64,000 nucleotides of DNA from Ferdinandcohnia sp036962705 (GCF_036962705.1 NZ_JBALOQ010000033.1:3615-67614); one strand, 5' to 3'. Shown: positions 1 to 8,672, numbered from the stretch's first letter. The notes: generated by a model from the letters alone, not told the origin. Numbers and translations are program-made.

Positions 1-168
1 GCAAAGTGTTGATTTTCCTGAACCATTTCCACCGATAATCGCGACGAACTCCCCTTCATCTATCGTTAAGGAAGCATTATTCAACACTTTTTTATCACTA
101 CCAGGATATTGGAAGCTTACATTCTGAATCTCAACTAATGGGTTAGCCTGCACGGTTGATATCCTCAT
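1..168 (-). CDS. ECF-type ABC transporter ATPase, N-terminal fragment (continues past the window start)
   Basis: Only the first 56 or so codons are in the window. They read into a Walker A motif (GGNGSGKST) in the context VEIQNVSFQYPG, which is the usual start of an energy-coupling-factor ATPase powering vitamin or metal uptake at the membrane. An ATG at 166-168 and a GTG at 151-153 are in frame; the GTG has GAGG 8 bases upstream, the ATG a weaker site, so the start is open. It overlaps the end of the membrane gene at 143-1018, with which it surely forms one operon. The substrate cannot be read from this fragment. Confidence 0.8.
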   Translation of the reverse strand, partial: MRISTVQANPLVEIQNVSFQYPGSDKKVLNNASLTIDEGEFVAIIGGNGSGKSTLC

Positions 169-1018
169 CAGCCTTCGTTTCTTTGCCCTTTTTTAGTAAA
201 AATAAAATGATGGCCAATGAGAAAACAGCAGCAACACCGATCACAATCCAAATCACCTTGTCACCATATAAATCAACAAACTCTGGCTCCCAGACAGCAA
301 ATTCAATATCCATTTCACTTAGTGTTTCCGCACCGAAAGCTACAGCCGCTAATAAAATGCTTGTAATGATTAACTTCGGTGTAAATACCTTTCCTGCAGA
401 AATACGAACTTGACTTGTACGAGGCTTCATCCCTAATAATGGTTCAATTTTTCCATATAATCTTGGAACAAGGTACATCGTTGGTAGTAAAACAAATAAT
501 GTTCCAGTAAAGATTAAATCCGTTAGAAATTCTACGCCTTCAACAACGAAAATACTCTCAGCTAAGCCTTCAACTGCTTCGAAATCCTCTACCCCGATAA
601 CTACCTTTAAGATATCTACCAATGTGGCAATTACAAGAAAAATACCATAGCCTGTGATCGCCGCAAATCCTACCTGCTTTATATTTTTAGGGTCGCGAAC
701 CAGCATTCCGCCGATTGCCATTCCAAGAGAAAACAGAATGAATTTTTCAATTTCTCCGATCCCACCAAATTGTCCAAGCATGAGTTCGCCAAAAATAATT
801 TCACCCGTTGATGCACCAATTGCAGCATAAAGCGGATGGAATAAAATACATAATGTTAAAGGTATAAATGCAAAAGCGTCAATCTGCAATTCAATTGGAC
901 CAAGGTTTAATGAAGGAACCAATTCTGTAAACATGTTGCTTAACCCGTAAAGACACATAGATAAAATAAAGACCATCATCTTTTGAGACTGCGTTAATTC
1001 ATACGGCTTTTTAATCAT
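143..1018 (-). CDS. Membrane protein, probable substrate-binding (S) component of an ECF transporter
   Basis: A 291-residue protein with about six hydrophobic segments (around residues 15-35, 45-75, 85-105, 115-140, 160-185 and 255-280). S components are small membrane proteins that bind the substrate and dock on an ATPase/EcfT module. The assignment rests on this topology and on the overlapping downstream ATPase gene, not on a substrate motif that I recognise. It is longer than most S components (about 180-200 residues): after residue 200 comes a basic linker (KPRTSQVRISAGK) and then one or two extra membrane segments separated by an acidic loop. A strong AGGAGG-like site lies before the ATG. 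Function in detail unknown. Confidence 0.6.
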   Translation of the reverse strand: MIKKPYELTQSQKMMVFILSMCLYGLSNMFTELVPSLNLGPIELQIDAFAFIPLTLCILFHPLYAAIGASTGEIIFGELMLGQFGGIGEIEKFILFSLGMAIGGMLVRDPKNIKQVGFAAITGYGIFLVIATLVDILKVVIGVEDFEAVEGLAESIFVVEGVEFLTDLIFTGTLFVLLPTMYLVPRLYGKIEPLLGMKPRTSQVRISAGKVFTPKLIITSILLAAVAFGAETLSEMDIEFAVWEPEFVDLYGDKVIWIVIGVAAVFSLAIILFLLKKGKETKADEDINRAG

Positions 1019-1116
1019 GTAACTTTCCTCCTAATCATTTATACCCCCATTGTAAGCATCTAGTATTAACCTTGTATTAACATTTCTTGGATTTAGAGTA
1101 AAGTAAAGTAAAGAAC

Positions 1117-1189
1117 GGGACAGAGCGGCAGGTTCATCGTCCCAGGAATTATTTTTAAAAAATAATAGGACGCAGTCCCCGCGTCCCAT
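1117..1189. repeat. Dispersed GGGACAG-type repeat, copy 1 (both halves)
   Basis: Half A is a degenerate GGGACAGAGCGGCAGG...CGTCCCAGG block. An A/T-rich spacer follows, then half B with AGGACGCAGTCCCCGCGTCCCA. It sits just after the stop of the glycerophosphodiesterase gene. The same two-part layout recurs at 6635-6730, 12808-12896, 21716-21818 and 52249-52315. Confidence 0.85.
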
Positions 1190-1196
1190 TAACCCC

Positions 1197-2051
1197 TTAA
1201 ACTAACTTCATCTGTTCATTTCTTATACGTATTGCCTTATCGGGAAAATCAGTTATAATCGCTCCGACTTGCAATCTAAGTAATCTTTCAATTTCATCTG
1301 GTTCATTGACAGTCCAGACTCTTACCTTATCGTAAAGCACTTGCAAACCTGAATTGTTGTCCTCATTTGCTCTCTTGTTGAGGTAATTGAGAATTTCTAT
1401 TGGTAGGTACATCGGGAATTGTTTGTTAAATTGTAGTAGCTGTTGAAATATTTCTTGCTTCGGTAAGAGAATGGTTTTGTTTAAATGTAAAGACTCTAAA
1501 TCTAATACATTGATATAATCGTAAGGAAGGGCGATGCCATCATTTAGTAACCAAGCTATTTTCACACTTGAATTAAGCTGCTTCATTCGCAAAATCGATG
1601 GTAAATGGAACGAAGAATAAATAACATTCCTATTTTCCCCATACTGTTCAACGGTTTTTAGAATCTTCTCCTCAATTCCTTCATAAGGTACTAAACTGGT
1701 TTTTAATTCGATATTAAGTTCAACATCATACGGAGCCAATAATTTTAAAACCTCTTCTAGTGTTGGAACCTGTTCTTTATCCCAATCCTGTTCATATTCA
1801 TTAAAGTGAACAAACGGTTTTCCAGCACTATATTCTTTGATTTCAGCCAAGTTCAAGTCTTTAATCCATCCCGCTCCATTTGTTGTCCGATCAAGGGTTT
1901 CATCATGAATCACAACAACTTCCCCATCCTTTGTCAAATGGACGTCTAATTCCAATCCATCAACACCCTGTTCAATTGCTTTTTTGAAACTGAGTAACGT
2001 ATTCTCTGGATAAATCCCCTTTGCTCCACGGTGCCCATAAATTTTTGTCAT
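1197..2051 (-). CDS. ugpQ: Glycerophosphodiester phosphodiesterase
   Basis: A 284-residue cytoplasmic enzyme that hydrolyses glycerophosphodiesters to glycerol-3-phosphate and an alcohol. The signature is complete: YGHRGAKGIYPENTLLSF at the N-terminus supplies the catalytic His and Arg, followed by ELDVHLTKDGEVVVIHDETLDRTTNG with the metal-binding Glu/Asp and second His, and a C-terminal GAIITDFP. I chose the ATG at 2049-2051 because it follows AAGGAAGGGAAGG by about 9 bases and starts exactly at the family N-terminus. Extending upstream would translate the repeat at 2143-2182. It is the last gene of the ugp cluster, so imported diesters would be split here. Confidence 0.92.
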   Translation of the reverse strand: MTKIYGHRGAKGIYPENTLLSFKKAIEQGVDGLELDVHLTKDGEVVVIHDETLDRTTNGAGWIKDLNLAEIKEYSAGKPFVHFNEYEQDWDKEQVPTLEEVLKLLAPYDVELNIELKTSLVPYEGIEEKILKTVEQYGENRNVIYSSFHLPSILRMKQLNSSVKIAWLLNDGIALPYDYINVLDLESLHLNKTILLPKQEIFQQLLQFNKQFPMYLPIEILNYLNKRANEDNNSGLQVLYDKVRVWTVNEPDEIERLLRLQVGAIITDFPDKAIRIRNEQMKLV

Positions 2052-2142
2052 CGATAACCTTCCCTTCCTTGCAATATTGTATAAAAGAATTTTGAAACGA
2101 AAGAAAAGCATGGCATCAACACTATTATTGGTATCCTTATTG

Positions 2143-2182
2143 TAAAAAAATGGTGGGACACGGTACCTGTCCCCGTGTCCCA
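2143..2182. repeat. Dispersed GGGACAG-type repeat, copy 2 (half B), terminator-like
   Basis: AAAAAAATGGTGGGACACGG, a short loop, then CCCGTGTCCCA. On the minus strand this is a perfect hairpin followed by a run of seven T, placed directly after the ugpB stop codon and before ugpQ. It may therefore dampen read-through from ugpB to ugpQ. Confidence 0.85.
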
Positions 2183-2187
2183 ATCGA

Positions 2188-3552
2188 TTATTTTGCTCTT
2201 GCTTTGTTTGCTTGTTCGATTGCTTTGTTAAATTGGTCTACTGCTGTAGTATAGGCTTCATCTACAGAGCCGCCATTGTATACTGATTCAAGTGCTGTTT
2301 CCATCACTTTTCTTCCTTGTGGAAGCATATCCATTAGAGCACCTTGTGTCGCAAAAGATGATTTAGTTGCTTGTAATTGTTCTACTGTTACTTGTAATTG
2401 TGGCTTTTCAGCATGCGCATCAATTACCAATTGTTCCTCGTATGCATTTGGGTTGATGGCAAAGTAGCCTGTACCAACATGCCATTTAGCTTGAACCTCT
2501 GGAGTCTGTAAATATTTCATAAATTCCCATGCTGCTTTTGTTTCTGCTTCTGGTTTTTCATCAATCATCCATAGACTAGCTCCACCAATTACGACCCCTT
2601 CACGTTCCTTATCTTCAGGGTGTGGAAGGAATGCAATCCCTACTTCAAATGGAGCATTATCGATAACATCCCTTGCACTTGCTGAAGATTGTAAGAACAT
2701 AGCCACATCTCCTGCTAAGAATCCAGCAACCATGTTATCTCCATTTGTTCCATAATTCGCAAATGTACCGTCATCAACCATTCGTTTAACCCATTCAAAA
2801 ATGGACTTTCCTTCTTCTTCTGTCCAGCCAATTTCAGTTGGTGTATCTGAACGACCATTGTCATTGTTCAGTAGTAAAGCACCTTGGTTTGCTAATAATT
2901 GCTCCCATAACCAACCATATGCTTGCAAAGCGAAGCCTTTCATTTCTGGATTCGATTTAGCAATTGCTTTACCTGCTGCTTCTACTTCCTCATATGTTGC
3001 TGGTGGTGTTTCTGGGTCTAAACCAGCCGCAGTAAAGGCATCCTTGTTATAATACATAACTGGTGTAGACGAGTTAAACGGCATAGAATAAAATGTTCCG
3101 TCTAATGAATAGTAATTAATAATGTTTTCTTCTAATCCACTCATATCGTAATCATCAGCATCTACTAATTCCTGAATCGGTTTGATATTTCCACTATTGA
3201 TCATAGACATCGTTCCAATTTCGAAAGTTTGAATCATTGTTGGTGCACTATCAGTACCCGCAACGGCATTAAATTTTGTTAATGATTCATCATAGGTACC
3301 TTGGTATTCCGCATTTACTTGAATCTTTTCCTGTGAATTATTGAAGTCATCAACAATACTATTTAATGCTTCTTGACCCGCACCACCCATAGAGTGCCAG
3401 AATGTCACAACCTGTTGCTCACTATTTTCTTTAGAATCTGAGCTTTTACCTGAATTCGTGTTATTGGAGCTATCTCCAGAAGTAGAATCTCCTCCACAAG
3501 CTGCCAATAGTAAAAGCAAACCTACTGCAAGAAACATCAGTATTTTTTTCAT
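2188..3552 (-). CDS. ugpB: Glycerol-3-phosphate/glycerophosphodiester ABC importer, lipoprotein binding component
   Basis: 454 residues with a lipoprotein signal (MKKILMFLAVGLLLLLAACGG, lipobox LAAC) followed by an Asn/Ser-rich tether (about residues 22-45). The mature part starts VVTFWHSMGGAGQEALNSIVDDFN and has MPFNSSTPVMYYNKDAF, typical of the UgpB branch of family 1 sugar-binding proteins. It should capture glycerol-3-phosphate or its diesters outside the membrane and hand them to UgpA/UgpE. It is the fourth gene of the cluster, 39 bases after ugpE. Substrate is inferred from the neighbouring phosphodiesterase; other polyol phosphates are possible. Confidence 0.85.
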   Translation of the reverse strand: MKKILMFLAVGLLLLLAACGGDSTSGDSSNNTNSGKSSDSKENSEQQVVTFWHSMGGAGQEALNSIVDDFNNSQEKIQVNAEYQGTYDESLTKFNAVAGTDSAPTMIQTFEIGTMSMINSGNIKPIQELVDADDYDMSGLEENIINYYSLDGTFYSMPFNSSTPVMYYNKDAFTAAGLDPETPPATYEEVEAAGKAIAKSNPEMKGFALQAYGWLWEQLLANQGALLLNNDNGRSDTPTEIGWTEEEGKSIFEWVKRMVDDGTFANYGTNGDNMVAGFLAGDVAMFLQSSASARDVIDNAPFEVGIAFLPHPEDKEREGVVIGGASLWMIDEKPEAETKAAWEFMKYLQTPEVQAKWHVGTGYFAINPNAYEEQLVIDAHAEKPQLQVTVEQLQATKSSFATQGALMDMLPQGRKVMETALESVYNGGSVDEAYTTAVDQFNKAIEQANKARAK

Positions 3553-3591
3553 TTTTTCTCGCTCCCTTTTATGATATTGTCGAGGAATCTG

Positions 3592-4407
3592 TTATTTTAC
3601 AGCGCCCTCTGTTAAACCTGTTTGTAGCTTCTTTTGTCCTAAGAAAAGTAAAATTAATGTTGGGATAATCACGATAACTGCGCCTGCCATAATAACGCCC
3701 CAATCATTTAATTGTTCCTGTGTCTGTAATTGCTTTAAGCCAATTTGTACCGTACGAACCGTATCGTTGGTGGTGGCTAATAGTGGCCAAAGATACATAT
3801 TCCACGATGTTAAAAATCCATATATGCCTAATGTAACTAAGCTTGTCTTTGTTACAGGTAATACGACTGTTAAGTAAAATTTGAAATCACCAATTCCTGC
3901 AATTTGGCTTGCTTCCCTTAATTCTTTAGGTATTTGTTTAAAGTTCTGACGTAACAAAAATGTTCCAAAGGTTGTTGCAAAAAATGGAATCGTTAGCCCA
4001 GCATAACTATCAAGCCAACCTAAATCACGGATAATATGAAAGTTTGGAATAATGGACGCCTCAAAAGGAACCATCATTGTCGCAATAAAAAGATAAAATA
4101 AAACATCTCTTCCCCTAAACTCTAAAAATACAAAGGCATAGGCAGCTAGACTGGATAATGCCAATTGTCCAAGCATAATCACAATCGACACTACAAAACT
4201 ATTAATCAAATATTGAATTAAAGGAAATCGTTCAAAAGCTGCAACATAATTATCTACTGTTAGTGTGGTCGGCAAACTGGCCGTTAAAATATCTTGGTTC
4301 GTCATGAAACTCATGACAATCGCCATTACCGCCGGTCCGGCAATTAGAATCGCTGAAACGATCAATAATAGATAGAAGATTACTTTTCTTCCCAATGGCA
4401 CCTTCAT
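3592..4407 (-). CDS. ugpE: ABC importer permease, UgpE type
   Basis: 271 residues with six membrane segments and the MalG-type coupling loop EASQIAGIGDFKFYLTVVLPVTK (about residues 182-204), which contacts the ATPase. It pairs with UgpA to form the channel for glycerol-3-phosphate or glycerophosphodiesters. The start overlaps the ugpA stop by 4 bases (ATGA), indicating translational coupling. The gene order C-A-E-B-Q on one strand supports the Ugp assignment. Confidence 0.87.
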   Translation of the reverse strand: MKVPLGRKVIFYLLLIVSAILIAGPAVMAIVMSFMTNQDILTASLPTTLTVDNYVAAFERFPLIQYLINSFVVSIVIMLGQLALSSLAAYAFVFLEFRGRDVLFYLFIATMMVPFEASIIPNFHIIRDLGWLDSYAGLTIPFFATTFGTFLLRQNFKQIPKELREASQIAGIGDFKFYLTVVLPVTKTSLVTLGIYGFLTSWNMYLWPLLATTNDTVRTVQIGLKQLQTQEQLNDWGVIMAGAVIVIIPTLILLFLGQKKLQTGLTEGAVK

Positions 4408-5348
4408 TGATAGTGGACCCTCCTCTCACCCAGCTTAAATTGCAGTGCAGTCATCAATAAAATAAGAATGAATAACACGATTGCCTGGGCACTAGCTGAG
4501 CCGAACTGATAATTCACAAATGCTTCACGGTAAATGGAATACACAATCAAATTCGTTTCATTCGCTGGTCCACCTTGGGTTAAAATATCAATTTGCCCAA
4601 ATGTTTGGAACGAATTGATAATGGAGACGGTAATCACAAAGAATAAGGTCGGTGAAAGCATTGGAACCGTAATTCTTCTAAACTTATAAAAATAACCTGA
4701 GCCCTCAATATCAGCACTTTCATATAAAGAAGTGTCGATGGACTGTAATCCACCTAACAAAATTAAGAATGTGAACCCAATATTCATCCAAATCGTAGTA
4801 ATCGCAATCGCGATCATTGCCCATTTTGGATCTGTGAGCCAGCCAATCGACTCTGCTCCAAAACTTTTAAGTATTTGGTTTAATAACCCCATTGTCGGGT
4901 TGAATAAGTACAGCCAAAATACGGAAGCAGCAGCAACCGATACGCCCATGGTTGAGGTGAAAATGGTCCTAAAAAAGCCAATACCCTTTAGTTTTTCATT
5001 GGAAATAACGGCTAGAAACAAACTAATAACCACCGTTGCAGGTACCGTATAAATTACAAACAAAAAAGTATTTTTAAAGCTTTTTAGAAAAATAGGATCT
5101 GAAAACATATACAGATAGTTTTCCAACCCAACAAATACGGTTGTTGCTCCCTTTGCATCTGTCAAAAAGAAACTTAGATACATTGTCTTAAACAAGGGGT
5201 AAAACACGAAAACACTAAACAATACAATCGATGGTAATAAAAATAGAATTCCTTTAAGCAAACTAGTCATCCGTTTTTGTTTTTTTGCTTTTTCAATTTG
5301 AACTGAAAAGGTTTCTTTGTTTTCAATGATAGGACTTAGCATACTCAT
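4404..5348 (-). CDS. ugpA: ABC importer permease, UgpA type
   Basis: 314 residues with a cytoplasmic N-terminal tail (about 30 residues, basic), six membrane segments and the coupling loop ESADIEGSGYFYKFRRITVPMLSPTLF. It is the MalF-type partner of UgpE. The start codon shares 4 bases with the stop of ugpC. An in-frame Met two codons later (MLSPIIENK) is an alternative start, but the coupling makes the first one likely. Confidence 0.87.
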   Translation of the reverse strand: MSMLSPIIENKETFSVQIEKAKKQKRMTSLLKGILFLLPSIVLFSVFVFYPLFKTMYLSFFLTDAKGATTVFVGLENYLYMFSDPIFLKSFKNTFLFVIYTVPATVVISLFLAVISNEKLKGIGFFRTIFTSTMGVSVAAASVFWLYLFNPTMGLLNQILKSFGAESIGWLTDPKWAMIAIAITTIWMNIGFTFLILLGGLQSIDTSLYESADIEGSGYFYKFRRITVPMLSPTLFFVITVSIINSFQTFGQIDILTQGGPANETNLIVYSIYREAFVNYQFGSASAQAIVLFILILLMTALQFKLGERRVHYQ

Positions 5349-6466
5349 ATCGCTAAAACCTCTTGTTGCTTCCCAAGTTCAGCAGATTTAAGTAACTTAC
5401 CTGTATCTCCATCAAAGAACAGTATGTATTGGGGTAAAATTTGCACAGGCACACTTTGTCCAAATTGGATATTCCACTGTCCTGGCCATTTTGCCGTCCA
5501 TAATTCTGAACCAACATCAAAAGCAATGGATGTTTCATTTCCTAATTGTTCAATATTCACTGCCTCCAAATATGTAATGTGATCTTCACTTTCAAAGCCT
5601 GAAAATAAATGCTCTGCTCGAATACCAACAACTAAGTTCCGATCTCTCCGCACATCCTTTACAATCATTGGATCAAATGATATATGTAATTGATTTTCTA
5701 TTATGAGCTGTGTACCATCCTCCGAAAATACAGCCTTCCCTAAATTCATTTTTGGTGAACCGATAAAAGACGCAACAAATAAATTTTCTGGTTCATTATA
5801 TAAGGTAATCGGTTTACCAACTTGTTGAATCTTACCTTCATTTAAGACCATAATTCGGTCACCCATCGTCATCGCTTCGACTTGGTCATGAGTAACATAG
5901 ATCATGGTTAGCCCCAAGCGTTTTTGCAATCTACGTATTTGAACCCGCATATTTGCACGAAGCTTTGCATCCAAATTAGAGAGTGGCTCATCCATTAAGC
6001 ATAATGGGGCATGACTTACAACTGACCGTCCAAGTGCGACCCGTTGTCTTTGACCTCCGGAAAGCTCCCTTGGTTTCCGCTTCAATAATTCGCTTAAGCC
6101 TAGCATTTCTGCTGCCTCTTTAAGCCTTCTCTGCTGTTCTTGTTTATCCACTTTTCTCGCTTTTAATCCAAACAAAATATTTTGTTCAACCGTTAAATGT
6201 GGATATAATGCGTAATTTTGAAAGACCATGGATAAATCCCGATTTTTCGGTGGGAGATGATTCACTACTTCATTTTTGATCTTCAATATCCCCCCAGAAA
6301 TTTCTTCAAGTCCTGCTATCATTCGAAGCAACGTACTCTTCCCAGAACCAGAAGGACCAACAAGTACGAAAAACTCACCTTCCTCAATCGAAACATTAAT
6401 ACCATCCAATACATCCTTTTGTTTATCGTATGATTTAGAGATGTCAGCCAATTCAACCTGACTCAT
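5345..6466 (-). CDS. ugpC: ABC importer ATPase, UgpC/MsmX type
   Basis: 373 residues with Walker A (GPSGSGKST, about 38-46), the signature LSGGQRQR, Walker B (LCLMDEPLSNLDAKLR), the H-loop (YVTHDQVEAMT), and a C-terminal TOBE/OB region from about residue 240 typical of MalK/UgpC ATPases. It powers UgpA/UgpE in the cytoplasm. It is the first gene of the operon, with GGAAGGAGG before the ATG. Inclusion in the operon means the importer does not depend on a shared MsmX ATPase. Confidence 0.9.
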   Translation of the reverse strand: MSQVELADISKSYDKQKDVLDGINVSIEEGEFFVLVGPSGSGKSTLLRMIAGLEEISGGILKIKNEVVNHLPPKNRDLSMVFQNYALYPHLTVEQNILFGLKARKVDKQEQQRRLKEAAEMLGLSELLKRKPRELSGGQRQRVALGRSVVSHAPLCLMDEPLSNLDAKLRANMRVQIRRLQKRLGLTMIYVTHDQVEAMTMGDRIMVLNEGKIQQVGKPITLYNEPENLFVASFIGSPKMNLGKAVFSEDGTQLIIENQLHISFDPMIVKDVRRDRNLVVGIRAEHLFSGFESEDHITYLEAVNIEQLGNETSIAFDVGSELWTAKWPGQWNIQFGQSVPVQILPQYILFFDGDTGKLLKSAELGKQQEVLAI

Positions 6467-6743
6467 GCCAAACCTCCTTCCTAATTACAAAATCATTAAA
6501 CCACAATTAGTACTCAAAAAAAGCGGATTTACAGATTATTGACAAACATTTACATAGGATTGAATAACCGTAATTTATCTTCATAAACTAAACGAATTTT
6601 TCACAATAAATAAGCCCGATGCACTATTTACATCGAGACAGAGGGACAGGTCCATCGTCCCAGGTATACATCATCCTAAATATTATTATTTGCAAAAAAA
6701 ATGGTGGGACACGGTACCTGACCCTACGCCACTACAAAAACTC
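6467..6743. other. Divergent intergenic region between ugpC and the rsgA leader
   Basis: About 280 bases without a gene. It holds the 5' leader of ugpC (with possible sigma-A elements that I could not place confidently), the repeat at 6635-6730, and then the promoter of the rsgA leader. I see no other ORF or RNA here. Confidence 0.6.
6635..6730. repeat. Dispersed GGGACAG-type repeat, copy 3 (both halves)
   Basis: Half A reads GAGACAGAGGGACAGG...CGTCCCAGG and half B AAAAAAATGGTGGGACACGG...CCTGACCC, the latter degraded at its far end. It lies between the divergent ugpC and rsgA units, one of the few copies not right after a stop codon. Confidence 0.85.
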
Positions 6744-6772
6744 TTTACAATAGAAAAGAAAGCATTTACAAT
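6744..6772 (+). promoter_or_regulatory. Sigma-A-type promoter of the rsgA leader
   Basis: TTTACA at 6744-6749, 17 bases, TACAAT at 6767-6772. Transcription would begin near 6779, about 20 bases before the ribosome site of the small leader ORF. Confidence 0.75.
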
Positions 6773-6815
6773 ATTATTGTAAGTTACAAAAATTTCCCAT
6801 AAGGGGGTGTGTATC

Positions 6816-6884
6816 ATGAAAAGAATTCTAAATGTTTATAAACTAAATTTCATAGTACAGCCCGTGGGAATTTGTGAGTCTTGA
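6816..6884 (+). CDS. 22-residue leader peptide upstream of the rsgA paralogue
   Basis: ATG preceded by a strong site (AAGGGGGTG at 6802-6809, about 6 bases away). The peptide begins MKRILNVYKL and ends VQPVGICES, then TGA. Its last codons (CAG CCC GTG GGA ATT TGT GAG) form the 5' arm of a long stem, so a ribosome finishing the ORF would cover that arm. This is the layout of translation-dependent attenuators of ribosome-drug resistance genes. The peptide itself is not one that I recognise. Confidence 0.7.
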   Translation: MKRILNVYKLNFIVQPVGICES

Positions 6885-7027
6885 CATTTGTAAGATTGTA
6901 GCATAATCCATTTTATTATTTGTTCATTCACAACCATGGGCTGCCATTTATCAGTCGATGGTTTTTTATTTATTGAATGAATTTTTTCAATTGAAATAAA
7001 CCGTATTCGATGCGGTTTATTTTTTTT
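6858..7027 (+). promoter_or_regulatory. Attenuator: antiterminator stem and two intrinsic terminators before rsgA
   Basis: CAGCCCGTGG (6858-6867) and TTGTGA (6872-6877) pair with TCACAACCATGGGCTG (6928-6943), 16 pairs with one wobble and a 4-base bulge. The 3' arm is also needed by a terminator: AACCAT-G-GGCTG (6932-6943) with CAGTC-G-ATGGTT (6952-6963) followed by a run of T. The two folds exclude each other. A second terminator follows, AAATAAACCG (6994-7003) with CGGTTTATTT (7013-7022) and T up to 7027, ending 14 bases before the rsgA ribosome site. No gene lies upstream on this strand, so these terminators can only act on the rsgA transcript. Confidence 0.72.
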
Positions 7028-7051
7028 ACATTAAAATTGGAGGCGTTACAA

Positions 7052-8110
7052 TTGAATTTACAAATATTAGGATGGAATTCATATTTTGAAGAGACTTTTG
7101 AAGAATACAAACAACAAGGATTCGAAGTTGCAAGAGTTGCATTAGAGCATAAAAGGCTATATCGGGTTTTATCTGAACATGGCGAGCTAATGGCGGAGGT
7201 GTCCGGCAAACTAAGGTTTCAAGCATTAGAACGTCAGGATTTTCCGGCTGTAGGGGATTGGGTTGTGATTAGTGCAAGACAGCATGAACAAAAAGCAACG
7301 ATTCATGGTATTTTGCCTCGAAAAAGTAAGTTTTCCAGGAAGGCTGCCGGAGGAACAACTGAGGAACAAATCGTGGCCGCAAACGTTGATACAATTTTCC
7401 TCGTTAATGCATTAAATGCTGACTTCAATCTTCGTCGGATTGAAAGATATGTGTTAACGGCCTGGGAAAGCGGAGCAAATCCGGTGATCATTTTAAGCAA
7501 AGCTGATTTATGTGATGATGTGCAGGAAAAGATTCAACAGGTTGAGTCTGTCGCATTTGGCGTGCCAACCCACGCCATAAGTGCTGAACAAAATATCGGG
7601 ATGGAGCAACTTACCCCTTATATATGCGAAGGGAAGACGATTGCATTACTCGGATCCTCAGGTGTTGGAAAATCAACAATCACCAACGCTTTGTTAGGCA
7701 AGGATAAACAAGATGTCCAAACGATTCGCGAAGATGATGGTCGCGGACGGCATACAACGACTCATCGAGAACTAATAGTCTTAGATAGTGGTGGAATTTT
7801 AGTGGATACACCTGGGATGCGCGAGCTACAGCTTTGGGATGCTAATGAGGGTTTTCATCAAAGCTTTTCCGATATAGAAGAACTATTCGAAAACTGCCGC
7901 TTCAGAGATTGCTCACATATGAAGGAGCCTGGATGTGCTGTCCAGGAGGCACTTACTGAAGGTAGGTTGGATGAAGGCAGATACGCAAGCTATGTAAAGC
8001 TGCAAAAGGAGCTCGCCTTTTTAGAAAGAAAAAGCAATCGGCGTGCTGCAATAGCAGAAAAAGCAAAGTGGAAGCAAATCTCGAGCTCCCAAAAAAATAA
8101 TAAAAAATAG
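7052..8110 (+). CDS. rsgA: Ribosome small-subunit-dependent GTPase A, paralogue
   Basis: 352 residues from a TTG start (GGAGG 7 bases upstream); the longer reading from 7010 would begin inside the terminator hairpin. RsgA checks late 30S maturation and releases RbfA, working on the ribosome. The circularly permuted GTPase is visible: G4-like SKAD, then G1 GSSGVGKST, switch GRGRHTTTHREL, G3 DTPGMREL, and a zinc knuckle (CRFRDCSHMKEPGC). An N-terminal OB domain spans about 1-90. The housekeeping copy in Bacillus lies beside prkC, absent here, so this looks like a second copy. Its leader suggests induction when translation is disturbed. Confidence 0.9.
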   Translation: MNLQILGWNSYFEETFEEYKQQGFEVARVALEHKRLYRVLSEHGELMAEVSGKLRFQALERQDFPAVGDWVVISARQHEQKATIHGILPRKSKFSRKAAGGTTEEQIVAANVDTIFLVNALNADFNLRRIERYVLTAWESGANPVIILSKADLCDDVQEKIQQVESVAFGVPTHAISAEQNIGMEQLTPYICEGKTIALLGSSGVGKSTITNALLGKDKQDVQTIREDDGRGRHTTTHRELIVLDSGGILVDTPGMRELQLWDANEGFHQSFSDIEELFENCRFRDCSHMKEPGCAVQEALTEGRLDEGRYASYVKLQKELAFLERKSNRRAAIAEKAKWKQISSSQKNNKK

Positions 8111-8135
8111 ATAATGTTTGATCTTTTAAACCTAT

Positions 8136-8177
8136 AAAAAAATGGTGGGGACGCGGTACCTGTCCCTGCGTCCCTAC
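8136..8177. repeat. Dispersed GGGACAG-type repeat, copy 4 (half B)
   Basis: AAAAAAATGGTGGGGACGCGG, TACCTG, TCCCTGCGTCCC. It lies between the convergent rsgA paralogue and the gene at 8181 and can form a hairpin that would serve either transcript as a terminator. Confidence 0.85.
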
Positions 8178-8180
8178 CAT

Positions 8181-8504
8181 CTACATATCGTCTCTATTCT
8201 TTATACCTAAGGTATCTGGATTAAGTTCTTCAGCAATTTCAGTTGCCATATTGAAATTAGTTTGAAATGGATTTTTGTTTGCTTGGAATTTATTAATTAC
8301 TGTTTTACTCACTTTTTTATATCCATTTTGTAGTGGTTGTCTTAGTTTTTGATTCCTACCTCCCACTATCCCTAAAATCGTTATACCTAAGATAGAAATC
8401 GGTATCCAGCTTTTATTGTTTCTTCTTTTTCTTGCAAAAGCTCTAAAGAAACGTTGACTACTTAAAACTTTAAATAACGAAGAAAGTATCTGGGTGTAGT
8501 TCAT
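8181..8504 (-). CDS. Small membrane-anchored protein of unknown function
   Basis: 107 residues from the ATG at 8502-8504, which follows GGAGG by 9 bases; an ATG 11 codons further upstream has no ribosome site. It has a basic segment (FARKRRNNKSW) followed by one hydrophobic stretch (IPISILGITILGIVGG, about 38-53) and a basic then polar C-terminus. One membrane span with a positively charged N-side is likely. I do not recognise the family and assign no function. Confidence 0.6.
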   Translation of the reverse strand: MNYTQILSSLFKVLSSQRFFRAFARKRRNNKSWIPISILGITILGIVGGRNQKLRQPLQNGYKKVSKTVINKFQANKNPFQTNFNMATEIAEELNPDTLGIKNRDDM

Positions 8505-8623
8505 GTATATAGCCCTCCAATCAAAGTAAGGTACCAATATTATTTTGTGTAAGAACCTTTAAAATATAGGTGGCATTTATAGGCTAGGTAGGAAAATTGA
8601 AGTTGAATTATGTAGTGAGCTAT

Positions 8624-8657
8624 AAGAAAAAGGACAAACCTATATCTAGGTCTGTCC
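8624..8657 (-). terminator. Terminator of the MFS gene
   Basis: On the minus strand GGACAGACCTA pairs with TAGGTTTGTCC (11 pairs, loop GATA), followed by TTTTTC, just after the MFS stop codon. Confidence 0.8.
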
Positions 8658-8672
8658 CTCGTTTTCAACAAT

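Noticed and set aside
2052..2183. N-terminal extension of the glycerophosphodiesterase (start near 2183)
   Set aside because: It would translate the dispersed repeat at 2143-2182 and precedes the family N-terminus; the ATG at 2051 has a good ribosome site.
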